64,000 nucleotides of DNA from contig NZ_JBASCU010000021.1 in assembly GCF_049651805.1 (NCBI RefSeq), forward strand, positions 62,001 to 126,000, given 5' to 3'. Below, piece after piece: positions 25,164 to 33,747 of this stretch. Position 1 is the stretch's first letter. The number at the start of each line of letters is the position of its first letter. Source of the stretch: Pseudolysinimonas_A sp049651805 (GTDB lineage Bacteria > Actinomycetota > Actinomycetes > Actinomycetales > Microbacteriaceae). The notes under the pieces are model-generated. The model saw only the letters and a list, made by a program, of their open reading frames with translations, searched no databases and was not told where the DNA came from. The translations under genes and the position numbers were made by a program.

Positions 25164-26494
25164 ATCGTCGGTTTCTGGAGTGGACGGGGTATAACGAAGC
25201 GGATGTCGTCGGTCGCCGATTCGTCGACCTGCTCGACCCGAACACCCGCGTGTTCTACGAGACCCGCCACGTGCCGATACTGCACCGCGAAGGCGAGACC
25301 CGCGAGGTTCTGCTGGGTCTGCGGTTGAACGACGGCGCCCTGTTGCCGATTCTGCTGAACTCCGTACTCGTGCTCGGGGATGACGACCAGCCGCGCCTCG
25401 TGCGATCGGCGGTCTTCGACGCCACGGAGCGCAGCCAGTACGAACGTGAGCTGCTCGCCGAACGTCGCCTCGCCGAGTCGGCGGCCGCGCGCGTACAGGT
25501 GCTGCAGAACGCATCCGTGCAGTTCGCTGGGGCGCAGGCCGAGCACGACCTCGCCGACGCCCTCAACCAGATGGTGGGGGATGCCCTCGAGGCCACCGTC
25601 TCGTGCGTCGCGACCGTCGACGCCGAAGGCGAGCTCGAGGTCATCGCCGGCGCCAACCCCCTCGAAGGCCTGTACGCCCAGGCCGATCCTCGTCCGGGCC
25701 CCGACTCGTTGCGTGACGGCACCCCGATAGTCTTCGCCGATACCGGCGAGCTAGAGGGGGGCTACCCCGAGATCGCCGCCGCGATGCGGCAGGCCGGGTT
25801 CGAGGGGCTCGCCTCCTTCCCGTTGCTGCGCGACGGCTCCCCGTTCGGAGTGGTCGCCGCCCTCTTCGAGCAGCGTCGGGAGCTCGAGCCGACCGCCATC
25901 GAACTGGTGCAGGCGATCTGTCGTCAGGCCGCCCAGGCCTTTGCCCGCATCCGCTTGCAGGAAGAGTTGGCGCACCTCGCGCTCTACGATCAGCTCACCG
26001 GCCTCGCCAACCGGTCGCTGCTTCGCGAGCACATCGACTCGGCGCTGGCCGCCAGCGCGCGCACGACTCAGCCGGTCGCGATGATGTTCCTCGATCTCGA
26101 CGGATTCAAGCCTGTCAACGATCGACTCGGCCATACCACGGGCGATGACGTGCTGCGGGAGGTGGCGAAACGTCTTCGCGCAGTCGTGCGCGACAGTGAT
26201 GTCATCGGCCGGTTCGGCGGCGACGAGTTCATCGTGCTCTGCCCCGAGACCGACGACGCGCAGGCGATCGTAATCGCCGAGCGGTTGCGGGAGGCGGTAG
26301 CCAGGCCGATGGAGTGGCTGCCCGCCGGTTTCGCCGTTTCGGCGAGCGTCGGCGTCGTCATCCACTGCGCCATCGACGGCCAGAAGACGACCGACGAACT
26401 GCTGGAGATCGCCGACGCCGAGATGTACCGGGCGAAGAACGGCGGGCGCAACCGGGTGAGCGTCGCCGAGACCGCGACGGCCGAGGCGAGCTAG
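25073..26494 (+). CDS. PAS-GAF-GGDEF diguanylate cyclase
   Basis: 473-aa signalling enzyme. Residues 1-130 are a PAS domain (LYHDAPFGYFTTRMDDRITR, then FLEWTGY). About 150-295 are a GAF-like domain. Residues 305-465 are a GGDEF domain with an intact active site: FLDLDGFKPVND and RFGGDEFIVL. It should make cyclic-di-GMP. No EAL domain and no membrane segment, so it is cytosolic. ATG 25073 has only a weak GGGATG upstream. Confidence 0.92.
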   Translation: MPEREDFEELYHDAPFGYFTTRMDDRITRVNRRFLEWTGYNEADVVGRRFVDLLDPNTRVFYETRHVPILHREGETREVLLGLRLNDGALLPILLNSVLVLGDDDQPRLVRSAVFDATERSQYERELLAERRLAESAAARVQVLQNASVQFAGAQAEHDLADALNQMVGDALEATVSCVATVDAEGELEVIAGANPLEGLYAQADPRPGPDSLRDGTPIVFADTGELEGGYPEIAAAMRQAGFEGLASFPLLRDGSPFGVVAALFEQRRELEPTAIELVQAICRQAAQAFARIRLQEELAHLALYDQLTGLANRSLLREHIDSALAASARTTQPVAMMFLDLDGFKPVNDRLGHTTGDDVLREVAKRLRAVVRDSDVIGRFGGDEFIVLCPETDDAQAIVIAERLREAVARPMEWLPAGFAVSASVGVVIHCAIDGQKTTDELLEIADAEMYRAKNGGRNRVSVAETATAEAS

Positions 26495-27339
26495 GCCGAG
26501 ACGGTCTCTTCCGAGAGCGGTACGGCGTCGGGGGTGCCTTCGCCCTCGGCCGAGATGCCGCGCTTGTCGAGCGCGCTCTCGACGATCGTGAGCCCCTCCA
26601 TGCCGGGAAGCTTCGCGATGTGCGAGTCGATGCTGCGAATGAGCTTGCGCCCCTCGGCACCGGCGAACAGGTGACCCATGACGTAGGTGACCTCGCTGTC
26701 GGGGGAGATCGTCGACCCGACGGGAGCCCAGAACTTGCTCAACGCGAAGCGCGCGATCACCTGCGCCTTCTTGCTCTTCTCCAGGCGGTCGCGGGCCTGG
26801 GACGCGTAGAAGGCGACGTGCTTGGTCTCTTGCGCCGCGATGCGCTTGAGCAGTTCGGCGAGCACCGGGTGGTTCTCCTGGCGGGCCATGCGCAGGTAGG
26901 CGGCGTTGGCCGACCACTCGTTGGCGGCCCCCCACGCCATGTGCACGGCGACGAAGTCATGCCCGACGAGCCCGCCGAGCAGCGACTGCTTGATCGGGTC
27001 GAGCCGGTCTTTCCAGCCGAGCTTGAGGCGGGATGCCTTGAGCTGGTCGAAATCGACGGTGATGCCGTGCTTGCCGAGAACCGCGGCGAGGGCCTCGCCG
27101 TGCCAGAACTCCTCGCGATTCCACATCGTCATGAACGAGCCGACCTCGGGCTCCTTGTGCGACGGAGTGGTCAACAGATCGCGCAGGTAGCAGACCGTGT
27201 GGTACTCGACGTCGCACATGTAGCGCAGCACCCGCAGGCTCGACGCCGGCAGGGGGTGCTCGTCGAAGGCCTCGAGGTCGAGGTCTGTCCAGGTCACCGG
27301 CTCGGAATTGGCGGTGTACTTGTCGATGTCGAACGCCAC
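26491..27339 (-). CDS. Ferritin-like diiron oxidase/desaturase-like protein
   Basis: 282-aa ferritin-superfamily protein. Six expected diiron ligands are all visible in four helices: E45 (CDVEYH), E77-x2-H80 (EEFWHGE), E141 (NEWSAN) and E171-x2-H174 (QETKHVAF). This 4-Glu/2-His pattern is the one in acyl-ACP desaturases and aldehyde oxygenases. GTG 27339 has GGAAGG six bases upstream. It is last in the three-gene minus-strand operon with the acyl reductase, suggesting a lipid substrate; oxidation of an alkyl or ether chain is a hypothesis. Confidence 0.82.
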   Translation of the reverse strand: MAFDIDKYTANSEPVTWTDLDLEAFDEHPLPASSLRVLRYMCDVEYHTVCYLRDLLTTPSHKEPEVGSFMTMWNREEFWHGEALAAVLGKHGITVDFDQLKASRLKLGWKDRLDPIKQSLLGGLVGHDFVAVHMAWGAANEWSANAAYLRMARQENHPVLAELLKRIAAQETKHVAFYASQARDRLEKSKKAQVIARFALSKFWAPVGSTISPDSEVTYVMGHLFAGAEGRKLIRSIDSHIAKLPGMEGLTIVESALDKRGISAEGEGTPDAVPLSEETVSA

Positions 27340-27350
27340 GGGTTGCCTTC

Positions 27351-29636
27351 CTACGCGGGATTGCCGTCCATCAAAGCACGCTTCGGTGACCGAACGCCGC
27401 GCTTCCAGTGCTGCACAGCCCAGTGGCGGCGCTGGGCTTCCTTCGCCAGCTGGGGGTCGGCGTTGATCGCGGTCGGATGTCCGAGCATCTCGAGCCAGCC
27501 GAGGTCGGCGTGGCTGTCGCCGTATCCGTACGACGCGGCGAGGTCGGCGTTGTGCTCTTTCGCGTATCGGGTGAGCCACGCGGCGCGGGATTCGTCGACG
27601 ATCGGGGGCTTCGTGAGGTAGCCGGTGAGCACCCCGTCGCGTTCGTGCATCGTCGTCGCGACGACCTCGTCGAAGAGGTTCTCGAACGGCTTCGCGAGCA
27701 GCCCGATCGATCCCGAGACGAGCACGGTGCGGTGCCCGGCCTCCTTGTGCAGGCGGATCTGTTCAAGAGCCTCGTGGCTGGTGTGCCGACGCATCGTGGC
27801 GGCGTAGCCGCCTGCGACGATCTTCTCCAGCCGGGCGACCGGCATCCCCTCGTACCGACGCAGAAATGAGCGGATGAACTCACCACGATTGCGACGCTCG
27901 GCGCGCAGGTAGCCGGGCACGGATCCGAGGATGCGCAGCACCTCGCCCGGCCACGCGGCCTTGCGAAGCCCGGCGGAACGAACCCAGAGGTACTGCTGCA
28001 CGATGTTGGAGTCGACGACCGTGCCCTCCATGTCGAACACCGCGAGCACGTCGCCACGCGCGGGCAGATCGGCCTTGCGGGTGGGCTGGGCGGCGGCGCG
28101 CTCGGCCTGACGGGCCCGCGAAAACGCCTTCGTCAGTTTGGTGATGGCCGGGAAGTGCACGTTCTGCAGGTAGTCGTCCCAGTCGATCGCCGCGATGTCG
28201 AAGCCCTTGTCGGCCTTCTCCTCGGCCGGCAGCGCGTCGTGAAGGGCCCGCAGGTTGGTGTCGTCGAAGATCAGCTCGGTCTCGACGTAGACGCGGTAAA
28301 GCGAGACGAAGTTGCGCAGGGTCGCCAGGTCGGCGACCCCCTTCTGCAGCTTCGCGAGCGTCGCCTGGGAGCCCTTCGTCTTCGGCAGCAGGCGCAGCGC
28401 CCGCTCTCCGGCGCGCACCCGGCGCTCGAGCCGGTTGATGCCGCGCTCGACCTTGTCGGGGCCGGGAAACTTCCATACCGGCGCGACGATGGGCTTGCCG
28501 TTGCGGTCGGTGAGCGGGTTCTTCACGAAGAACTCGTGCACGTTCTCGTGCATCTGGTGGAACGGCACGGGATTCGAGGCGCCCGACGCGACGTGGAAGT
28601 ACTCGGGCTCGCCCTTCTTCGCGGGGTTGGCCGCGGCGGCGATGATCGTGTTGACGACGTAGTCGACGGGGATGAGGTCGAGGATGCTGTCGGGCAGCCC
28701 GGGGAATTCGGGCAGCTGACCCTTGCCGTAGGCCATGATCAGCGGGTCGGCGACCTTGAAGCCGTCGATCCAACCGGGGTAAGGATGCTTGAGGGCGCTC
28801 TCGATGATCGCTGGGCGCACGATCGACAGGCGGTGATCGTTCCCCCACAGCTCTTCGGCGGCACGCTCCGAGAACGCCTTCGACAGGGTGTACACGTCGG
28901 TCCAGCCGAGGCTCTGCGCGCGGGTGCGGCCGGCATCCACCAGTTCGTTCCGTACCCAGGCCAGCCGAGCGAGCTCGCTCCACTTCGCGACGGCCTGCGG
29001 ACCCTCCTTGCCGTGCTCGTCCTGCGCGACCTCCATGAAGCTGCGCAGCCGGTGCGGCTCGCGCGACTCGGTCTCGATGCGTCGGTGCGCGTCGAAGGCC
29101 GAGGCGTATTCGGCGCGCCAGTCGATGTCGTGCTTGAGGCTCGTCTCGGGGGCAACGCCCTTGCGCAGCCCCTGCACGTAGCAGGTGGAGACGTGCACGA
29201 CCCGGGGGTCGCCGCCCGCCGCACGCAGGCTCTCGTAGAGGTTGACGACGCCGCCGATGTTGGCTTCGAACGACTCGTTGATGGGATCATCGAACGACAC
29301 GCTCGCGGCGCTGTGGATGACGAGGTCGAGGTCCTTCGGCAGCGTCAGCGACGAGGTCAGTCCGCCCTCGACGACCTTGATGCGGTTCTTGACGGCATCC
29401 TCGACGCCGTCGGCCCCGACCTTGTCGCGCCAGGCGGCGAAGACGGGTTTCTTGAGCAGGTTGCGCACGCGGTCTTCGGCGCTCGCGCTTCCCTTGACCC
29501 GCACCAGGATCGTGACCGTGGTGCCGGGGTGGTCGTTGAGCAGTCGCTCGAGCACGGCCTGGCCGACGAAGCCGGTGGCGCCGGTGAGGAATACGCGAGC
29601 GCTGCCGAGATCGGTGGTCGCCTTCTTGGGGGTCAC
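27351..29636 (-). CDS. Fatty acyl reductase (extended SDR) fused to HAD-IB phosphatase
   Basis: 761-aa two-enzyme fusion. Residues 10-400 are an extended SDR of the fatty-acyl-CoA-reductase/thioester-reductase type: TGATGFVGQAVLERLL at 18 onwards, and the catalytic Y-x3-K in VYTLSKAFSE. From about residue 529 follows a SerB-like HAD-IB domain: VFDMEGTVVDS, LVSGSIGLLA, YGYGDSHADL. The nucleophile motif reads D-M-E, not D-x-D. It overlaps the upstream paralogue gene by GTGA. Likely role: reduce fatty acyl thioesters to alcohol while the phosphatase removes phosphate from a lipid intermediate. Confidence 0.86.
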   Translation of the reverse strand: MTPKKATTDLGSARVFLTGATGFVGQAVLERLLNDHPGTTVTILVRVKGSASAEDRVRNLLKKPVFAAWRDKVGADGVEDAVKNRIKVVEGGLTSSLTLPKDLDLVIHSAASVSFDDPINESFEANIGGVVNLYESLRAAGGDPRVVHVSTCYVQGLRKGVAPETSLKHDIDWRAEYASAFDAHRRIETESREPHRLRSFMEVAQDEHGKEGPQAVAKWSELARLAWVRNELVDAGRTRAQSLGWTDVYTLSKAFSERAAEELWGNDHRLSIVRPAIIESALKHPYPGWIDGFKVADPLIMAYGKGQLPEFPGLPDSILDLIPVDYVVNTIIAAAANPAKKGEPEYFHVASGASNPVPFHQMHENVHEFFVKNPLTDRNGKPIVAPVWKFPGPDKVERGINRLERRVRAGERALRLLPKTKGSQATLAKLQKGVADLATLRNFVSLYRVYVETELIFDDTNLRALHDALPAEEKADKGFDIAAIDWDDYLQNVHFPAITKLTKAFSRARQAERAAAQPTRKADLPARGDVLAVFDMEGTVVDSNIVQQYLWVRSAGLRKAAWPGEVLRILGSVPGYLRAERRNRGEFIRSFLRRYEGMPVARLEKIVAGGYAATMRRHTSHEALEQIRLHKEAGHRTVLVSGSIGLLAKPFENLFDEVVATTMHERDGVLTGYLTKPPIVDESRAAWLTRYAKEHNADLAASYGYGDSHADLGWLEMLGHPTAINADPQLAKEAQRRHWAVQHWKRGVRSPKRALMDGNPA

Positions 29637-30409
29637 GGAACCAGTCTCGCAGCCACGACGGGCGCGACGGCACCGAGCCCCGGAAGCGCAGCGATCTGAG
29701 CGGCGATCTCGGCGCCGCGGGCGGCGCCCTCGGTTCCGCCGAACACGACCGTCTCGAAGGCGAAACGATCGTCGGCCGAGCGGTCGATCGCACCGAGGGG
29801 CCACGCGGAGCGCTTGACCTCCTTGAGCGCGAGCCGCCGGGCGCGAGCCGACCCGGTGAGGCGGCGTTCGGCATCCTCGGCGAGGAAGAGGATGTGGCGT
29901 TCCTTGAGTTCGACGATGAGGTCGGCGGTCGGGCGCAGGGCGGGAGCGATCTCGCCCAGGCGGCGGTAGGCGGCCGTCGTGACCCATTCGTCGATGAGTC
30001 CGGTCGTCACGTGGGCCGCGACGAGCTCCGGTCCGGCGATGTTGCCGACGATGGCCCGCGCAATCGGGCCGCGACGCTCGACGCGCTCAAGCCGCGACCG
30101 GCGGCGAGCGCCCGCTGGTGACGTGAGGTCGTAGCCGGTGGCCTCGAGCACGGCGTCGAGGGCGTCGGCGATCCAGAACTTCTCGAACGCCCAGGTGGTG
30201 AGGAACGCGGTGACGCGGGCATCCTTGTGCGTCGCGGTCACCAGCACGTTGCGCATCCGCTCCATCGTGTGGCGCTCGAGGTCGCGCATCGTGCGGATGA
30301 GGCGCGCGGCGTCGGGGTCGACGTCGGCGGCAGTGAGCGAGTCGAGGTCGAGTTCGCCGCGGTGGTTTCCCCGGGCGGTGCGGGCGAACTCACGGATGTC
30401 GAAAGTCAT
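29633..30409 (-). CDS. Ferritin-like paralogue with degraded diiron site
   Basis: 258-aa homologue of the 26491-27339 protein, alignable almost without gaps. E45 and E141 are kept, but the second-helix ExxH is K77...I80 (EKFWIAD) and the fourth-helix Glu is K169 (LKERHILF). It therefore keeps only about three of six iron ligands and probably cannot hold a diiron centre. It is first in the operon, with AAGGA before ATG 30409. A structural partner of the intact paralogue, as PaaC is for PaaA, is a plausible role. Confidence 0.75.
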   Translation of the reverse strand: MTFDIREFARTARGNHRGELDLDSLTAADVDPDAARLIRTMRDLERHTMERMRNVLVTATHKDARVTAFLTTWAFEKFWIADALDAVLEATGYDLTSPAGARRRSRLERVERRGPIARAIVGNIAGPELVAAHVTTGLIDEWVTTAAYRRLGEIAPALRPTADLIVELKERHILFLAEDAERRLTGSARARRLALKEVKRSAWPLGAIDRSADDRFAFETVVFGGTEGAARGAEIAAQIAALPGLGAVAPVVAARLVP

Positions 30410-30467
30410 GGCGGGTCCTTCGGAACGGGTGGGAGGGCCCGTGCGCGGAGCGTTGTGCCCCGCACCG

Positions 30468-30473
30468 TATCGT
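30468..30473 (+). promoter_or_regulatory. -10 box of the SDR operon, probably leaderless
   Basis: TATCGT lies seven bases before ATG 30481, so the mRNA probably begins at or next to the start codon. The 71-base divergent gap also serves the minus-strand operon. Confidence 0.5.
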
Positions 30474-30480
30474 AAAGCAC

Positions 30481-31269
30481 ATGGCTATCGCGCTCATCAC
30501 GGGAGGCACGGCGGGCATCGGCGCCACCTTCGCCCGCCACCTGGCAGCCAAGGGCTACGACATCGTGCTCGTCGCCCGCGACCGGGAACGCCTCGACCAG
30601 ATGGCCCATGAACTTCGGGGCATGGGTCGCGAGGTCGAGATTCTGGCCGCCGACCTGGCGAAGCGAGCGGATGCCGCCAAGGTCGTCAAGCGCCTGGAAG
30701 ACTCGAAGAAGCCCATCGAGGTGTTGGTGAACAATGCCGGCTTCGGCATGCATCGCAGACTTTCGGATGCCGACTCCAGCGGTCACGACCTCGCGTTCGA
30801 GGTGATGGTGCGCTCCGTACGCGAACTCGGGGCGGCATCCGCTCGTGCGATGCGGGAGCGGGGAGCCGGGCGCATCATCAACGTCTCGAGCACCGCGGGG
30901 TTCGTAGCGATGGCGAGCGGCTACTCCTCGATCAAGGCCTGGGTGACCAACTTCAGCGAGAGCCTCGCGAACGAACTGCACGGCACGGGCGTCACGGTGA
31001 TGGCGCTCTGCCCGGGATGGGTGCACACCGAGTTCCACGAGCGCGCGGGCATCTCAAAGAGCAGCATCCCGAATTGGCTGTGGCTCGACGCCGACACTCT
31101 CGTGCGCATCGCGCTGCGGGACGCCGAGAAGGGGAAGGTCATCTCGATCCCGACCGTTCGGTACAAAGTGCTCATGGGGATCCTGCGCCATCTGCCGAGA
31201 TCGACCGTGCGGGCGATCTCCCGGGCCATCAGTTCCAGTCGCACAGCGTCGAGTCCAGTAGTACCGTGA
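30481..31269 (+). CDS. Short-chain dehydrogenase/reductase, candidate alkyl/acyl-DHAP reductase
   Basis: 262-aa classical SDR. The cofactor motif is TGGTAGIGATFA, with NNAGFG, catalytic Ser in NVSSTAGF and YSSIK as Y-x3-K. The basic Arg after the second strand (VARDRERL) suggests NADPH. It heads an operon with PlsC, the AGPS-like flavoprotein and Stealth. In animals the alkyl/acyl-DHAP reductase (DHRS7B) is also an SDR, which makes that reaction a reasonable guess here. Confidence 0.85.
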   Translation: MAIALITGGTAGIGATFARHLAAKGYDIVLVARDRERLDQMAHELRGMGREVEILAADLAKRADAAKVVKRLEDSKKPIEVLVNNAGFGMHRRLSDADSSGHDLAFEVMVRSVRELGAASARAMRERGAGRIINVSSTAGFVAMASGYSSIKAWVTNFSESLANELHGTGVTVMALCPGWVHTEFHERAGISKSSIPNWLWLDADTLVRIALRDAEKGKVISIPTVRYKVLMGILRHLPRSTVRAISRAISSSRTASSPVVP

Positions 31270-31309
31270 CCACGTGACCGAAGACGAGCGCGCGGAGAAG
31301 GAGCGATCC

Positions 31310-32026
31310 ATGTCCGCGAGGGCGAAGCCCTTCACGTCACGCAGTCGAGCCGCCGCTCGCTTCATCGCCCAGCGCGGGTTGCTGGTGCCGGTCGCCTGGT
31401 CGACCGTGAAGGTCGAAGTGCACGGCGCGAAGAATCTGAGATCAGTCGGCAAGGCGTTCATCGTCATCGCGAACCACTCCAGTCACCTCGACGCACCCCT
31501 CATCCTGGGCTCGCTCCCGATGCGCATGTCGCGCTACCTCGCCGCCGGCGCCGCGGCCGACTACTTCTTCGACGTCTGGTGGCGGCGCGGCCTCACCGGA
31601 CTGTTCTTCAACGCGTTCCCCGTCGACCGCAGCGGCGTCAACCCGCGCAGCGTCAGCGCGAAGGTGCTGTTGCAGAGGGGTGTTCCGCTGCTGGTGTTTC
31701 CGGAAGGGACCCGCGCGAAGGACTACCGCAAGCGCGGCCACTTCAAGCCCGGCGCCGCTGCGCTCGCGATCTCCACCGGCGTGCCGATCGTGCCGGTCGC
31801 TCTCGTCGGAGCCGGTCGCGCGCATCCCCGGGGCAGCAAGTGGCCCAAGCCCGGGCGCCTGGCGGTCGGCGTCGTCTACGGCGAGCCGATGTTCGCGCGC
31901 GAGGGCGAAGTGCCGAACGACTTCATGGCACGCATCAAGGCCGAGATCGAACGCCTGCTCGCCGAGCACAGTCCCCGTATCCTGGGGTCCGACAGCTCCC
32001 CCGCACCCGAAGAAGGACGTAAGTGA
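31310..32026 (+). CDS. PlsC-like 1-acylglycerol-3-phosphate (or DHAP) acyltransferase
   Basis: 238-aa acyltransferase of the PlsC/LPLAT family. The catalytic block NHSSHLDAPLI is H-x4-D. The substrate-binding block is FPEGTRAKD, followed by GVPIVPVALVG. ATG 31310 is chosen over GTG 31274 because GAAGGAG stands just before it. One hydrophobic stretch could anchor it to the membrane. It overlaps the next gene. It may acylate lyso-phosphatidate, 1-alkyl-glycerol-3-phosphate or DHAP. Confidence 0.88.
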   Translation: MSARAKPFTSRSRAAARFIAQRGLLVPVAWSTVKVEVHGAKNLRSVGKAFIVIANHSSHLDAPLILGSLPMRMSRYLAAGAAADYFFDVWWRRGLTGLFFNAFPVDRSGVNPRSVSAKVLLQRGVPLLVFPEGTRAKDYRKRGHFKPGAAALAISTGVPIVPVALVGAGRAHPRGSKWPKPGRLAVGVVYGEPMFAREGEVPNDFMARIKAEIERLLAEHSPRILGSDSSPAPEEGRK

Positions 32027-33747
32027 TGACCGACGCCAGCAACAAGCAGGTGAGCCACATGAAGTGGTGGGGCTGGGGCCTGGAAGGTGTGGGGTTCCAT
32101 TGGGAGGACAAGCCCGGCTTCGCGCCGTTCGTGCTGAAGGCCGTCGGCCTCGACCTGCATACCGCCCAGCCGGTGCCCGAGCCGTCGTTCGCCGACCTGA
32201 AGGTGCCGAAGTCGAAGGCCACCGCCACATTCACGGGAGCCCTCGCCGGCATCGTCGGTGAAGACGACGTCACGACCGACGACCTGGAACGCGTCGTACA
32301 CACGTACGGCAAGAGCCTGCGCGACCTGGTGCGGATCCGCACGCAGAAGATCGAGCGGCTGCCGGATGTCGTGGTCTACCCCGACGACGAAGCCGAGATC
32401 CAGAGGATCGTCGACGCGGTGGTCGCGGCGGATGCCGTGCTCATCCCGTTCGGCGGCGGCAGCAACATCGCGGGTTCGCTCGAGCCGCGCGCCGATGAGA
32501 AGCGCACCGTCGTGTCGCTCGACCTCGGGCGCCTCAACAAGGTGCTCGACATCGACGAGGAGTCGGGGATCGCCCGCATCCAGGCCGGTGCCCTCGGGCC
32601 GCACCTCGAAAAGCAGTTGAACGACAAGGGCTGGACGATCGGGCACTTCCCCGACTCCTTCACGCACTCCTCGATCGGCGGCTGGGTCGCCACCCGGTCC
32701 TCGGGCATGCAGAGCGACAAATACGGCGACATCTCCGAGATCGCCCGCGGGATGCGCGTGGTGCGCCCCGGTGGCACCCTCGTCATCCGCGCCCTGCCGT
32801 CGACCTCGTCGGGCCCGAGCGTGCGCGAGATGATCCTCGGCAGCGAGGGTCGCCTCGGCGTCATCACCGAGGTGACCGCCCAGGTGCACCGCACCCCCGC
32901 CAAGCGCGACGTCTACGCCTACTTCTTCCCGAACATCGAGGCCGGCTTCGCCGCGATGCAGGAGATCGCCGAGTCGGATGCGACCCCGTCGATCACGCGC
33001 GTCTCTGACGCCCGCGAGACCGGCTTCTCGCTCGCGACGAGCAAAGACCGCAAGGGCATGGCCAAGTTCCTCGCCGGCACGGTGTTGCCGCAGATGATGA
33101 AGAGCAAGGGCTGGGCGAAGCAGCCCGGGGGGCTCGAGAACATCTGCCTCTCGTTCATCGGCTTCGAGGGCTCGGTCGAGCACGCGAAGCGCCAGAAGAA
33201 GCTCGTCGACGCGATCATCAAGAAGCACAACGGCATGGGCGTCGGCACCGGGCCGGGCGTGCTCTACGACCAGAAGAAGTTCGACACCCCGTACCTGCGC
33301 GACTTCCTGCTCGACCGGGGTGCGGCGGGCGACGTCTCGGAGACGGCCGGGCCGTGGTCGAAGCTCGCGGGACTGCACGCCGGCGCCTACGCGGCTGCCG
33401 AAGCGGCGTACGAGCAGATCGGCCGCAAGGGCTGGATCATGTCGCACCTCTCGCACTCGTACCACTCGGGAGCGTGCCTGTACTTCACCTTCGCCTTCGT
33501 CGGCGGTGACGACATGCTCGCCGAGTACGACGTGGTCAAGTCGGCCATCCAGCAGTCGTTCATCGACAACGGAGGAACCCTGTCGCACCACCACGGTGTC
33601 GGCCTCGAACATGCGCCCTGGTTGGAGGAGGACATCTCGCCGGAGGGAGTCAAGGTCATGCGCGGGCTGTTCGCCGTGACCGATCCGGGCGATAACCTCA
33701 ACCCCCGCAAGATCGTCGCCGACGTGCGGGAGTCCATTTCTCGGTGA
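32023..33747 (+). CDS. FAD-linked oxidase, alkyl-dihydroxyacetonephosphate synthase-like
   Basis: 574-aa flavoprotein of the vanillyl-alcohol-oxidase/PCMH type that reads strongly as AGPS. N-terminal MKWWGWG and the FAD segment IPFGGGSNIAGSLEP are present, as are GHFPDSFTHSSIGGWVATR with SSGMQSDKYG, and the C-terminal triple His in LSHHHGVGLEHAPW. AGPS swaps the acyl group of acyl-DHAP for a fatty alcohol, making the ether bond. GTG 32023 overlaps the PlsC stop; ATG 32026 is an alternative with GAAGGA upstream. Other oxidases share the fold, so activity is inferred. Confidence 0.85.
   Translation: MMTDASNKQVSHMKWWGWGLEGVGFHWEDKPGFAPFVLKAVGLDLHTAQPVPEPSFADLKVPKSKATATFTGALAGIVGEDDVTTDDLERVVHTYGKSLRDLVRIRTQKIERLPDVVVYPDDEAEIQRIVDAVVAADAVLIPFGGGSNIAGSLEPRADEKRTVVSLDLGRLNKVLDIDEESGIARIQAGALGPHLEKQLNDKGWTIGHFPDSFTHSSIGGWVATRSSGMQSDKYGDISEIARGMRVVRPGGTLVIRALPSTSSGPSVREMILGSEGRLGVITEVTAQVHRTPAKRDVYAYFFPNIEAGFAAMQEIAESDATPSITRVSDARETGFSLATSKDRKGMAKFLAGTVLPQMMKSKGWAKQPGGLENICLSFIGFEGSVEHAKRQKKLVDAIIKKHNGMGVGTGPGVLYDQKKFDTPYLRDFLLDRGAAGDVSETAGPWSKLAGLHAGAYAAAEAAYEQIGRKGWIMSHLSHSYHSGACLYFTFAFVGGDDMLAEYDVVKSAIQQSFIDNGGTLSHHHGVGLEHAPWLEEDISPEGVKVMRGLFAVTDPGDNLNPRKIVADVRESISR

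Noticed and set aside
29637..29987. N-terminal extension of the acyl reductase-HAD protein
   Set aside because: It lies within the ferritin-like gene in another frame and is Arg-rich; GTG 29636 overlaps the upstream stop as in neighbouring genes.
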